Shown here piece by piece: positions 55,450 through 64,000 of a stretch of 64,000 nt of DNA. The DNA is from Aspidapion aeneum (lineage: Eukaryota > Arthropoda > Insecta > Coleoptera > Brentidae): contig OY755042.1 of NCBI GenBank assembly GCA_963576565.1, positions 5,198,112 through 5,262,111 on the forward strand, read 5' to 3'. The position numbers and the translations under genes were made by a program. Under the pieces are notes generated by a model. The model was not told where the DNA came from, ran no database searches, and saw only the letters and a list, made by a program, of their open reading frames with translations. Numbering within the stretch: position 1 is the stretch's first letter; each line of letters starts with the position of its first letter.

Positions 55450-57640
55450 ATTATCTGACAAGAATAAGAACGTACCTTTCTGTTAAAAACCTAGATAAAA
55501 GTGACCAAATTAAAAACTTATTACTGAAACTGTAAGAAGATTATTCTTTCTGAAAAAAGTGTAATACATTTTGAAATGCAATAAATAAATTGATTCAACG
55601 ACATGAACTAAAAGTACATTTTTATATTCTTGTGGGCCAAAATACCGCAAAAACTTTAGGGGCGGGCAAAAACCGGGGGGTCGATTCGTGCGAATCAAAA
55701 CCCCGCAAACACAAAATCACGCAGCTCAATAACTTGCGTGCAAAAATTGTGCGAAGTAAATTGCAAAGTTAAATTTGGCACATTGATTTGCTGAAAATTA
55801 AAAATAGCCCAATATTAAAATATTCCAGTTATCTTAAACGTCAAGTCAGCAGCGCTAAAATTTTGCGAGATTTCAGCTGACAATATTATCTGACAAGAAT
55901 AAGAACGTACTTCTCTGTTAAAAACCTAGATAAAAGTGACCAAATTAAAAACTTATTACTGAAACTGTAAGAAGATTATTCTTTCTGAAAAAAGTGTAAT
56001 ACATTTTGAAATGCAATAAATAAATTGATTCAACGACATGAACTAAAAGTACATTTTTATATTCTTGTGGGTCAAAATATCGCAAAAACTTTAGGGGCAG
56101 GTAAAAATCGGGGGGGGGGGGGGGGTTCGATTCGTGCAAATCAAAACCCCGCAAACACAAAATCACGCAGCTCAATAACTTGCGTGCAAAAATTGTGCGA
56201 AGTAAATTGCAAAGTTAAATTTGGCACATTGCTTTGCTGAAAATTAAAAATAGCCCAATATTAAAATAATCCAGTTAATTTAAACGTCCGGTCAGTCGCG
56301 CTAAAATTTTGCGAGATTTCAGTTGACAATATTATCTGACAAGAATAAGAACGTACTTCTCTGTTAAAAACCTATAAAAAAGAGGCCAAATTAAAAACTT
56401 ATTACTGAAACTGTAAGAAGATTATTCTTTCTGAAAAAAGTGTAATACATTTTGAAATGCAATAAATAAATTGATTCAACGACATGAACTAAAAGTACAT
56501 TTTTATATTCTTGTGGGCCAAAATATCGCAAAAACTTTAGGGGCGGGCAAAAACCGGGGGGGTCGATTCGTGCAAATCAAAACCCCGCAAACATAAAATC
56601 ACGCAGCTCAATAACTTGCGTGCAAAAATTGTGCGAAGTAAATTGCAAAGTTAAATTTGGCACATTGATTTGCTGAAAATTAAAAATAGCCCAATATTAA
56701 AATATTCCAGTTATCTTAAACGTCAAGTCAGCAGCGCTAAAATTTTGCGAGATTTCAGCTGACAATATTATCTGACAAGAATAAGAACGTACTTCTCTGT
56801 TAAAAACCTAGATAAAAGTGACCAAATTAAAAACTTATTACTGAAACTGTAAGAAGATTATTCTTTCTGAAAAAAGTGTAATACATTTTGAAATGCAATA
56901 AATAAATTGATTCAACGACATGAACTAAAAGTACATTTTTATATTCTTGTGGGTCAAAATATCGCAAAAACTTTAGGGGCAGGTAAAAATCGGGGGGGGG
57001 GGGGGGGGGGGTTCGATTCGTGCAAATCAAAACCCCGCAAACACAAAATCACGCAGCTCAATAACTTGCGTGCAAAAATTGTGCGAAGTAAATTGCAAAG
57101 TTAAATTTGGCACATTGCTTTGCTGAAAATTAAAAATAGCCCAATATTAAAATAATCCAGTTAATTTAAACGTCCGGTCAGTCGCGCTAAAATTTTGCGA
57201 GATTTCAGTTGACAATATTATCTGACAAGAATAAGAACGTACTTCTCTGTTAAAAACCTATAAAAAAGAGGCCAAATTAAAAACTTATTACTGAAACTGT
57301 AAGAAGATTATTCTTTCTGAAAAAAGTGTAATACATTTTGAAATGCAATAAATAAATTGATTCAACGACATGAACTAAAAGTACATTTTTATATTCTTGT
57401 GGGCCAAAATATCGCAAAAACTTTAGGGGCGGGCAAAAACCGGGGGGGTCGATTCGTGCAAATCAAAACCCCGCAAACATAAAATCACGCAGCTCAATAA
57501 CTTGCGTGCAAAAATTGTGCGAAGTAAATTGCAAAGTTAAATTTGGCACATTGATTTGCTGAAAATTAAAAATAGCCCAATATTATAATAATCCAGTTAA
57601 TTTAAACGTCCAAAATTTTGCGAGATTTCGGCTGACAATC
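55450..57640. repeat. Tandem array of 435-450 bp units in alternating (dimeric) order
   Basis: Units start (ATTATCTGACAAGAATAAG) at 55450, 55885, 56331, 56767 and 57217. Units 2 and 4 share a long G-run and TTAATTTAAACGTCCGGTCA; units 3 and 5 share CCTATAAAAAAGAGGCC and a shorter G-run. Units 2+3 and 4+5 therefore form an about 882-886 bp dimer duplicated once. Open frames around the G-runs are artefacts. The array ends about 20 bases from exon B. Confidence 0.93.
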
Positions 57641-57661
57641 CTATAATCTAGGGGAATTTAC

Positions 57662-57789
57662 CTGTTTAAAGGACTATCAATTCTATTAAAGAAATTAGTC
57701 CCATGGTCGAAATGACTTAGTAGCCTTCTGCTTGGAAATCCAGGCCTGACTTCGTCCTCAACGTTAAGTTTTGATGTTAGGTCTCTAAC
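57662..57789 (-). CDS. Coding exon (exon B) of the large minus-strand gene
   Basis: The acceptor GTTTTTCTTAG ends at 57790 and the donor CAG/GTAAAT starts at 57661. It is 128 bases, phase 0 to phase 2, joining exon A and exon C in frame. It encodes VRDLTSKLNVEDEVRPGFPS, RRLLSHFDHGTNFFNRIDS and PLNR (last Arg split). No stop in this frame; other frames stop. Composition resembles a folded or helical segment more than the later Ser-rich exons. It was too short to stand out as an open frame and was found by splice phase. It is bracketed by a satellite array (55.4-57.6 kb) and a Penelope-LTR-like remnant. Confidence 0.75.
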
Positions 57790-57857
57790 CTAAGAAAAAC
57801 CAAGTAAGGAAATATTTAAAATCGAGAATTTCAGAGAAATTAAGAATAACACTGAGG

Positions 57858-57955
57858 AAGGGTTAGCGGGAAATAAGGACAACGTTAGAGATTTAACGCT
57901 CTTTATTTTCTGGTGACGCTTCGACGGTTGTTTGCCGCCTTTTTCAAGCTATAAA
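57858..57955. mobile_element. Penelope-LTR-like remnant
   Basis: TTAGCGGGAAATAAGGACAA...TTTATTTTCTGGTGACGCTT, CGACGG resembles the outer part of the 14.2-kb palindrome (AGTGGGAATAAGGACACTG...GTAACGTTTCGACAATGG). It is diverged, without a complete core. Confidence 0.4.
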
Positions 57956-58210
57956 ACAAACACAATAAAAATGTAGAATGACGTTAGAAGACAATATAGC
58001 AGTATTATTATACATTCATAAATATTATAATTATATAAAACTAATAGGTTTTTTTTTAATTCAATTAATAACCTTAATACATAAGATATATTTTTCTGTT
58101 TCTTTTTTAAGCTTTTTATATATTTTATTTGTTATTACCATTTTTGTATTATTTTTTTATTTTATAACCATTTTTATAGATTTTTATCTATTAAAACTCT
58201 TATTATAATT

Positions 58211-58912
58211 TTAGCTCACACATATACTACACTATAGTAGTGTGAGCTATGGTGTTCCTAATTTTTTCGAGAAAAAAAAAGTTGCTCCGATTTCAAAATT
58301 TTTTATATATCTTTGCGTTTCAGATGATTTGGAAACTTTTTTGTCGCGCCGTCTGTCTGTTTGTATGTCTGTCTGTAACGACCAACGCGCATAACTCAAA
58401 AACCGCTTGGCCGATTTTAATGAAATTTGGTACCTAGGTTGGGTCTTGGGTCGAGATGGTCCCATTTAAAAATGAACAAAATCCACCGAACACAAGCCAA
58501 ATAAAAGGGTGGGGGAAGATTTCAAAAATTAGAGTTTATGTGAAAATATGGCGTGTGTGATATCAAACGAAAGGTATTTGAGTATGGAGTTAAACAAAAT
58601 ACATTCTAGTTTTTTTTTTTCTTCAAAAAGGGTGGGGGTAGATTTCAAAAATTAGAGTTTACGTAAAAATATGGCGCGTGTGATATCAAACGAAGGTAAG
58701 TGAGTCCGGAGTTAAACAAAATACATTTTAGTTTTTGTTTTTTGAAGGGGGGGGGGGGTAGATTTCAAAAATTTGAGTTTAAATCAAAACATGGCTTGTG
58801 TGGTATCAAACAAAAGGTAATTTAGTCTGGAGTTGAATAAAATAGATTTTAGTTTTTAGTTATATTAGCTCACACGTACACTATAACTATAGTACCTAGT
58901 GTGAGCTTAGGG
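58211..58912. repeat. Element with AGCTCACAC hairpin ends and three ~121-bp tandem units
   Basis: Hairpins AGCTCACAC...GTGTGAGCT lie at 58214-58248 and 58867-58909. Between them is a GTCTGTCTGT-type start (58348-58380), AAAACCGCTTGGCCGATTTT, and three units beginning GGGTGGGGGAAGATTTCAAA (near 58507, 58629 and 58750). The last unit has a G12 run. Similar CTGTCTGT...AAAACxGCTTGxCCGATTTT repeats are common in insect genomes. It is non-coding. Confidence 0.65.
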
Positions 58913-59789
58913 GCCCATATATTGGCAGAGTATTTTTATTTATGGATCTACTGGTATGGATTTTAATTTTAATAACTTAGGTACACTGTTCAAACATGAG
59001 CCAACAACAGACGACTGAGAAAAGTAACAAAATATATAAAAATATATAAATAAATATAGTAATTTAAACAAAAAAGTGAAAAACATATATAATATTAATT
59101 AATTTTTACAAAAAGTTGTTGGTTTCATAGTTATGCTGCGATTCTTATCTTTGTGTTTAGTGTTGACCATACCTGACAGCTTGTAATTGTCCGAAAAATG
59201 TGTGCCTATTTATTAAGATCTACGTGTTAACCCATTAATTTTAAAAGAGCTATTCAGTTCCAATTTTATCAGAAAAATAAGTCCGGCAAGCAATTTGATG
59301 ATCAACAAAACGACAAACTCCTCATATATAGGTATATTTTTATGTGATAAAATAATTTTGGGACTCTGACATTTTTGGCATATGTAAATCTAATATATCG
59401 CTAAAGCTTTTATAGGAAAAAAATAAAAAAATCTAGTTTTATAATAGGATAGAGGACGTTTCTGAGTTGCTTTTAGAACCTGGCATAATAGCTTTAGGCT
59501 CTAAAATGTTCTATACTGGTGGAACCGCTAGAGGGCGAAGCTAGAGTTTATTTATTATGGTTTTATAGTGAGTTTAATACATAGGTTGCCACCACCAATT
59601 GGGGAGTCCCATTTACGAGGTCCAAGGGGTATATAAGGGTAATGTGTAACATTAAAGCTAATGGTTTTAAGGAAAGGCGCTGGCAACCTTTTAGCTTCTG
59701 CTGTAAATAAAGAAATGTTACTTGGGAAAGTATTAAGATATCGCACATATTTCAATGGTTATTTCAAATTAATCTGTGTGACGACGTAC
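58913..59789. other. Intron between exons A and B, no gene seen
   Basis: AT-rich sequence; nothing supportable. Confidence 0.4.
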
Positions 59790-59913
59790 CCTTGAAAGAA
59801 GAGTGGAGAACAAGTTTTCAGCTGTCAAAATTTCAAATCCATCATCATCATCTTCTTCACCAGAACTTACGGAGTCGTTATGCTCAAGATTGGCCTTTTT
59901 GGGACGGGAACTC
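59790..59913 (-). CDS. Most upstream coding exon found (exon A)
   Basis: The acceptor AAAACTTACAG ends at 59914 and the donor AGG/GTACGT starts at 59789. It is 124 bases; it enters with one base completing a split codon and leaves in phase 0, matching exon B. It encodes SSRPKKANLEHNDSVSSGEE, DDDDGFEILTAENLFSTLL and SR: an acidic cluster followed by a short hydrophobic, helix-like segment that continues into exon B (VRDLTSKL). No start codon is present, so at least one more coding exon must lie upstream, possibly beyond 64000. The pyrimidine tract is weak. An alternative is that this is an internal exon used in only some isoforms. Confidence 0.7.
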
Positions 59914-60231
59914 CTGTAAGTTTTAAATATTATAAATATTTATATTTTTAAAAGCCCTGAATAAAACTACCTACATCATAAAATATGTTTTAACGAAAAG
60001 AAAACAGAGAACTTTTAAAGTATTTATTGTTTTTTTTTTAAACGCTCGTACAATTCGGTTAGGTTTTCAAGGGGGAACAGTTTTTCATAGCCTTAGAGTT
60101 TCCATAGGCAGGAGAGGTTATTTTACCCCTAATATTTAGATAGGAAATATGTGTCGCGTGATAACTTTTAGCAACTACATTGAAAATGACAAAAAGAATC
60201 GTGTAATATCATAAAGGAAAATTATATAACG

Positions 60232-61566
60232 GAAGGGCGAAAAAATATCGAAACACAAAATATCGAAAAACAAAATAACGAATTAAAATATCGAAAGTAC
60301 ATAATATCGAAACTACAAAATATCGAAACTACAAAATATCGAAACTACAAAATATCGAAACTACAAAATATCGAAAATACAAAATATCGAAACAACAAAA
60401 TATCGAAACAACAAAATATCGAAAATACAAAATATCGAAAACACAAAATATCGAATAACAAAATATCGAAAATACAAAATATCGAAAATACAAAATATCG
60501 AAATAACAAAATATCGAAACAACAAAATATCGAAAGTACAAAATATCGAAAACCCAAAATATCAAAAACAACAAAATATCGAAAATCAAAAACAGAAAAT
60601 TTCGGAACCTACACCTAACCTGACCTAATCTAACTTAACCTAATCTGATATAACAAAAACCTAACCTAACAAAACCTAATCAAATCTAACCGAACCGAAT
60701 CAAACCGAACCAAAGCAAACTGAACCAACAATTTTTTTCAAAAAAAAACTTTCCTGACTTCTTTCCCGGGATCCTAGAAGGTGTGAATTAGAACCGAACC
60801 GAACCGAACCAGACGAACCGAACTGAACCGAACCGAACCAACCGAACCGAACCAAACCGAATCTATCCAAGCCTAACCATACCCAACCAAACCTAATTAG
60901 CAGTGTTGTACTTTAGTTTGATTAGGTTAGGTTCGGTTCAGTTAGGTTTGGTTCGGTTCGGTTTAGTTTGGTTCGGCTCGGTTCGGTTCGGTTCGGATTC
61001 ACACCCTCTAGGATCCCGGGAAGGAAGTCAGGAAAGTTTTTTTTTTTTTTAAATTGTTGGTTCAGTTTGCTTTGGTTCGGCTAGATTTGATTAGGTTTTG
61101 TCAGGTTAGATTTTTAAAACTTTCTATTTTTATGAGGTTAGGTCAGATTAGGTTTAGTTAGATTAGGTTAGGTTACGTCAAGGTCGGGTTAGGTTAAGGT
61201 TTCGAAATTTTCTATTTTTCATTTTCGATATTTGTTAATTTCGATATTTTGTATGTTCGATATTTTGTGAGGAATTCGATATTTTGTACTTTCGATATTT
61301 TGTAGTTTCGATATTTTGTCTTTTCGATATTTTGTATTTTCGATATTTTCTGATTTGACATTTTGTAGTTTCGATATTTTGTAGTTTCGATATTTTGTGG
61401 TTTCGATATTTTGTAGTTTCGATATTTTATAATTCGATAAAATGTAGTATCGATATTTTGTGGTTTCGATATTTTCTAGTATCGATATTTTGTATGTTTT
61501 AGATATTTTGTATTTTCGATATTTTGTGTTTTCGATATTTTGTGTCTCGATATTTTTTCGCCCTTG
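60232..61566. mobile_element. Foldback element made of short repeats, 23-bp target duplication
   Basis: Arms of about 650-670 bases meet at a 12- to 16-base spacer near 60901-60916. Each arm has, from the outside in: GGGCGAAAAAATATCGA, a 15-16 bp array (TATCGAAANTACAAAA, about 22 copies), a TAACCTAACCTAA-rich stretch, AACCGAACCGAA-type repeats, and CACACCCTCTAGGATCCCGG. Direct repeats of 23 bases (60208-60230 and 61571-61593, ATCATAAAGGAAAATTATAT plus AAC) flank it. No coding capacity; the long Phe/Ser/Ile frames (60329-60589, 61219-61575) are array artefacts. Confidence 0.85.
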
Positions 61567-61624
61567 TAAAATCATAAAGGAAAATTATATAACAGTCTAA
61601 TGTAATCGTTTCCCTGAATCATAG

Positions 61625-61795
61625 TTTTTAAAGGTTTTTTCGTGGGTTATGGAAAGAGAAAGAACAACTTATCTTATGGCATAAGATAAAGAAGAGTGGT
61701 CGTGGTAAGTAATCCACTTATCTTATGGCATAAGATAAGTGGTTGTTTTTTCTATTCCCATAACCCACAAAAAAACCTTTAAAAATTATCAAAAA
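61625..61795. repeat. Palindromic MITE-like hairpin
   Basis: TTTTTAAAGGTTTTTTCGTGG and GTTATGG (61625-61652) are inverted at 61758-61794. The near-palindrome CTTATCTTATGGCATAAGAT occurs on each side of a 20- to 30-base centre. Confidence 0.75.
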
Positions 61796-62129
61796 CGTCA
61801 TTCATCAAAACAAGACAAGAGCAAAATCAAAGTTTATTATAACGTCTTTTATCAAAACCAGACAAAAGCAAAAAGGACAAAATAATAAAAAGGGGCCGGG
61901 CCTAGCATGTGCAACTCTCTTTTTTTTCATGTATACTGGTTCCGTCTCTCTTTCTCTTGAACGAAACTAGATATGAACTTCAAATAAAAATAATGTTTAA
62001 TGGTAACGCTTTTAATACTTTTCAAGGTATTCCTAATAATCGTTACGCGGGCCTAAGATTATAAAGTCTCTAAAAACTTTAAATTCTTAAATTAGTGTAG
62101 TGTTTGCAAGTAAGTGAAACGACACACGA

Positions 62130-62300
62130 ATTTAAATTTCCCGCGCCGTGACAAAGTGTTAGTGACGTAGGCAATATGGCCGCGCGGCTGACCAATGAGA
62201 AAGCAGCGTTGGAGTGACGTCACATGGGACGACCTCTCGTTACGGAACCATTTTCAAGTAGACACGTATTTTCTAGTAAGTCTGTTTTCATCCATAAATA
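62130..62300. promoter_or_regulatory. CpG-rich promoter-like region
   Basis: It contains CCCGCGCCGTGAC, CAATATGGCCGCGCGG (YY1-like ATGGC core), GACCAATGAG (CCAAT on the plus strand) and GTGACGTCAC (CRE palindrome) within 100 bases. Plus-strand donor-like GTAAGT sites follow at 62113 and 62276. It could be the promoter of a rightward gene, of the minus-strand host gene (exon A lies 2.2 kb downstream), or both. No transcript start can be fixed. Confidence 0.35.
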
Positions 62301-62783
62301 TTTGCGCAATCATAAATAATTACGCAGCTTAAATAACATAAATATTTTAATTAGAAGGAGGGCCGAGTGATTCAATTCTCTAACGAAATCTGTTCAATAC
62401 TACTTAAATTATGGGTGTTTTCGTTTAACTAGGCCGCGAAACTCCTCTTGCCTTTAAGAAGTTTGAGATATTGAGTTGAAGTAAAAATTATTTAATAACA
62501 TTTTTCCTACATTTTGATGTCCTTTTCATTACTGTAATGTTAAATAGAGAATCAAGCAAGCTTTCACATGCCCTCTTTTCATTAAAAAATGTAAAACTGG
62601 TAGTGACCTTAGACCCGTAAAGCAACATTACGGTACTGAAATTTACGTGAAAAAGTAGCATAAGTGTTAGTTATCATTAAACAAACTTTTTACTTCTGAT
62701 GATGATTGATATGTGAGTGGGCCTTGCAGCCCTTCCACTGCGACCACCAGTGGGTCTATTGTGGTTCACTTTTGAGTGATTTC
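62301..62783. other. No gene seen
   Basis: AT-rich; nothing recognised. Confidence 0.4.
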
Positions 62784-63300
62784 TCACCACTGTATGCCTA
62801 ATCCTTCAAAAAGGTTAGCTATCAGTTTGGGTAAAACACTGTTCACATCTTCTGAATCAATCTGAGGTTTACCGAAAGTGTTCTGACGTAAACGTGCAAC
62901 AGCCGGACATTCGTACAGTACATACTGTTTCGTCATCTTCTCGAACATTGTTGAAAGCTGTTCTCCGTCCATTTTAATATGGTTAATTTAGCAGCATTGT
63001 ATACCGCTTCCCTCGCTGCTTTGTCTGTGGCCTCATTTCCCTCGTGCCCAGAATGCCCTGGTATCCATACTAATGATACATTGTTAGCGCTACCAAGCGC
63101 ATTTAGCGAATCTCTACAGCTCCTCACGGTTCTCGATGAGACCGTATAGGAATCAAGTGCTCTTAAGGCTGCTTGACTATTGGAGAAGATTTTTATTGTC
63201 CAGTTGGTCTATTCGTGGTCAGTAATCCACCAGGCACACAGTTCAATGGCTACGAGTTTGGCCTGAAATCTAGTAGCCAATTGGCCGAAACTATGTTTAA
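62784..63300 (-). pseudogene. LINE RNase H and C-terminal fragment
   Basis: Minus strand: QAKLVAIELCAWWITDHE then a stop, IKIFSNSQAALRAL, then VSLVWIPGHSGHEGNEATDK and AAREAV, the RNase H signature found in I/R1/LOA-type LINEs (SDSQAAL...WVPGHxGxxGNExAD). DSQ is NSQ here, so a catalytic Asp is lost. After a deletion the frame continues ECPAVARLRQNTFGKPQ, the C-terminal tail of these ORF2 proteins, ending at 62784. It is truncated and inactive. Confidence 0.8.
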
Positions 63301-63870
63301 TCGAGATTATATATGTATATGGATGATTCTACCAAAAGTGGGCTATATGGATATCATTTTTGGTCATTGCCTTTAAATAACAGTACAGCACAGTAAATAA
63401 TTGTTTTTTTCAAATTTATGTAACTAATTAGGTGTAAGCTAAGAAACATTTATTTTCCCGAATTTCAGGAATTATTGCATAAAAATTCCAGAGGAATGAG
63501 TACCAGAGGAATGAGTTTTTTAATGGGTTTCCAATTTAAATCAAAATCTATTTAGACTACTTAAGTTTTATATAAACAAAGTTCCTATACTTATAATTTT
63601 AAAACAATTGTTCGTGCAACTTTAATTTTAAATTCAAATTTTGCGCCAAATTCACGTATTCGGAAAACCCACACAATTTCAATTTTGATTGGCACAAGCA
63701 AAACGCCAGCGCCATCTACGAAAAATGAATCTGCACAAAAAGGCGTAACCAAAAAAGATTCGTCTGTCGTATTCTATCGAGATCGCAGACGCAGCATGGT
63801 GATAAATTCTATTAACCAAAAAATCCAATAACATTCTTAGAAAATCAAACTAAACCATTACACAAACAAG
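63301..63870. other. No gene recognised
   Basis: AT-rich. A short direct duplication, CAGAGGAATGAGT, lies at 63488-63515. CpG content rises after 63700. Confidence 0.4.
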
Positions 63871-63887
63871 TGATTCTAGTGTGGATC

Positions 63888-63943
63888 GACTGCAACGACT
63901 AGGCCAGCGAGAGGAGCTCCTATGGACGACGGAACCAACTAAA
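63888..63943 (+). other. Possible plus-strand exon with donor
   Basis: TAAAAAG/GTGAGT at about 63943 is a strong donor. An open frame reads VDRLQRLGQREELLWTTEPT then KK up to it, and GATTCTAG just before could be an acceptor. It could equally be a 5' untranslated exon. The gene would lie beyond the window. Confidence 0.2.
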
Positions 63944-64000
63944 AAGGTGAGTGCCAATCCTCTATATTGTCTTTGTGTGGCTCGGAAAAATTAATATTTT

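Noticed and set aside
56100..56160. tRNA-like GGTTCGATTC near G-runs
   Set aside because: Only a B-box-like string; no A box or cloverleaf, and it is part of the satellite unit.
55510..57030. Repeated minus-strand frame containing LLHFKMYYTFFRKN
   Set aside because: Repeats once per satellite unit; no start context or family similarity.
58249..58465. Overlapping frames in the GTCTGTCTGT element
   Set aside because: Present on both strands of a known-type non-coding repeat; no coding features.
60240..60600. CRISPR-like regular repeats
   Set aside because: Repeats are 15-16 bp with no unique spacers, are palindromically mirrored, and the DNA is eukaryotic.
60650..61200. Internal telomeric array (TTAGG)n
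   Set aside because: Only two or so adjacent CCTAA units occur, mixed with other CCGAA and CCAAA variants inside a foldback; not a true telomere tract.
60329..61575. Long Phe/Ile/Ser or Asn/Ile/Lys repeat proteins
   Set aside because: They are translations of the 15-16 bp array, whose length is compatible with a long frame; no start context or non-repeat sequence.

Overview
The window looks like insect nuclear DNA, possibly from a beetle with a repeat-rich genome. It is AT-rich, has spliceosomal GT-AG introns, and carries several non-LTR retrotransposon families, Penelope-like sequences, MITEs, foldback elements, long satellite-like arrays and a (CA)n microsatellite. There are no bacterial operons, and no tRNA or rRNA genes that I can support. 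The beetle suggestion is a guess; the sequence does not prove an order.

One host gene spans most of the window on the minus strand. I could join six exons with matching reading phases: 59790-59913, 57662-57789, 46606-46772, 25279-28252 (a giant 2,974-base exon), 18736-18951 and 11191-11326 (stop codon). Together they encode about 1,247 residues of a low-complexity, Ser/Lys-rich protein with ten Tyr-x-Asn motifs, most of them in a tandem repeat. I do not recognise the family; it could be a docking or cytoskeletal scaffold. Its 5' end lies upstream of 59913 and was not found.

Nearly everything else is intronic or flanking mobile DNA. By region: 0.3-10.4 kb holds MITEs, a minisatellite, a mariner-like element with long inverted repeats and another long foldback. 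14.2-18.3 kb holds a nearly perfect palindrome, a decayed LINE with an R2/R4-type endonuclease, and a foldback carrying two hammerhead ribozymes. 19-25.2 kb holds LINE pseudogenes and a LINE-in-MITE-in-hAT nest. 30.5-37.6 kb holds Penelope long terminal repeats and a Penelope pseudogene inserted into a decayed hammerhead foldback. 38.4-40.8 kb is a transposon with nested inverted repeats and a C2H2 zinc-finger ORF. 43.9-45.6 and 55.4-57.6 kb are tandem arrays. 47.6-54.1 kb may be one large transposon with terminal repeats, a near-8-bp target duplication and a decayed THAP domain. 60.2-61.6 kb is a foldback built of short repeats with a 23-bp target duplication.

The most interesting signal is a family of inverted-repeat elements (17.4-18.3, 35.3-37.6 and 55.1-55.4 kb) whose arms encode type I hammerhead ribozymes. 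Three copies retain every core nucleotide. The 12-bp target duplications and the Penelope-like neighbours suggest a non-autonomous, retrozyme-like element mobilised by Penelope machinery. One intact ribozyme lies in the sense orientation within the last intron of the host gene.
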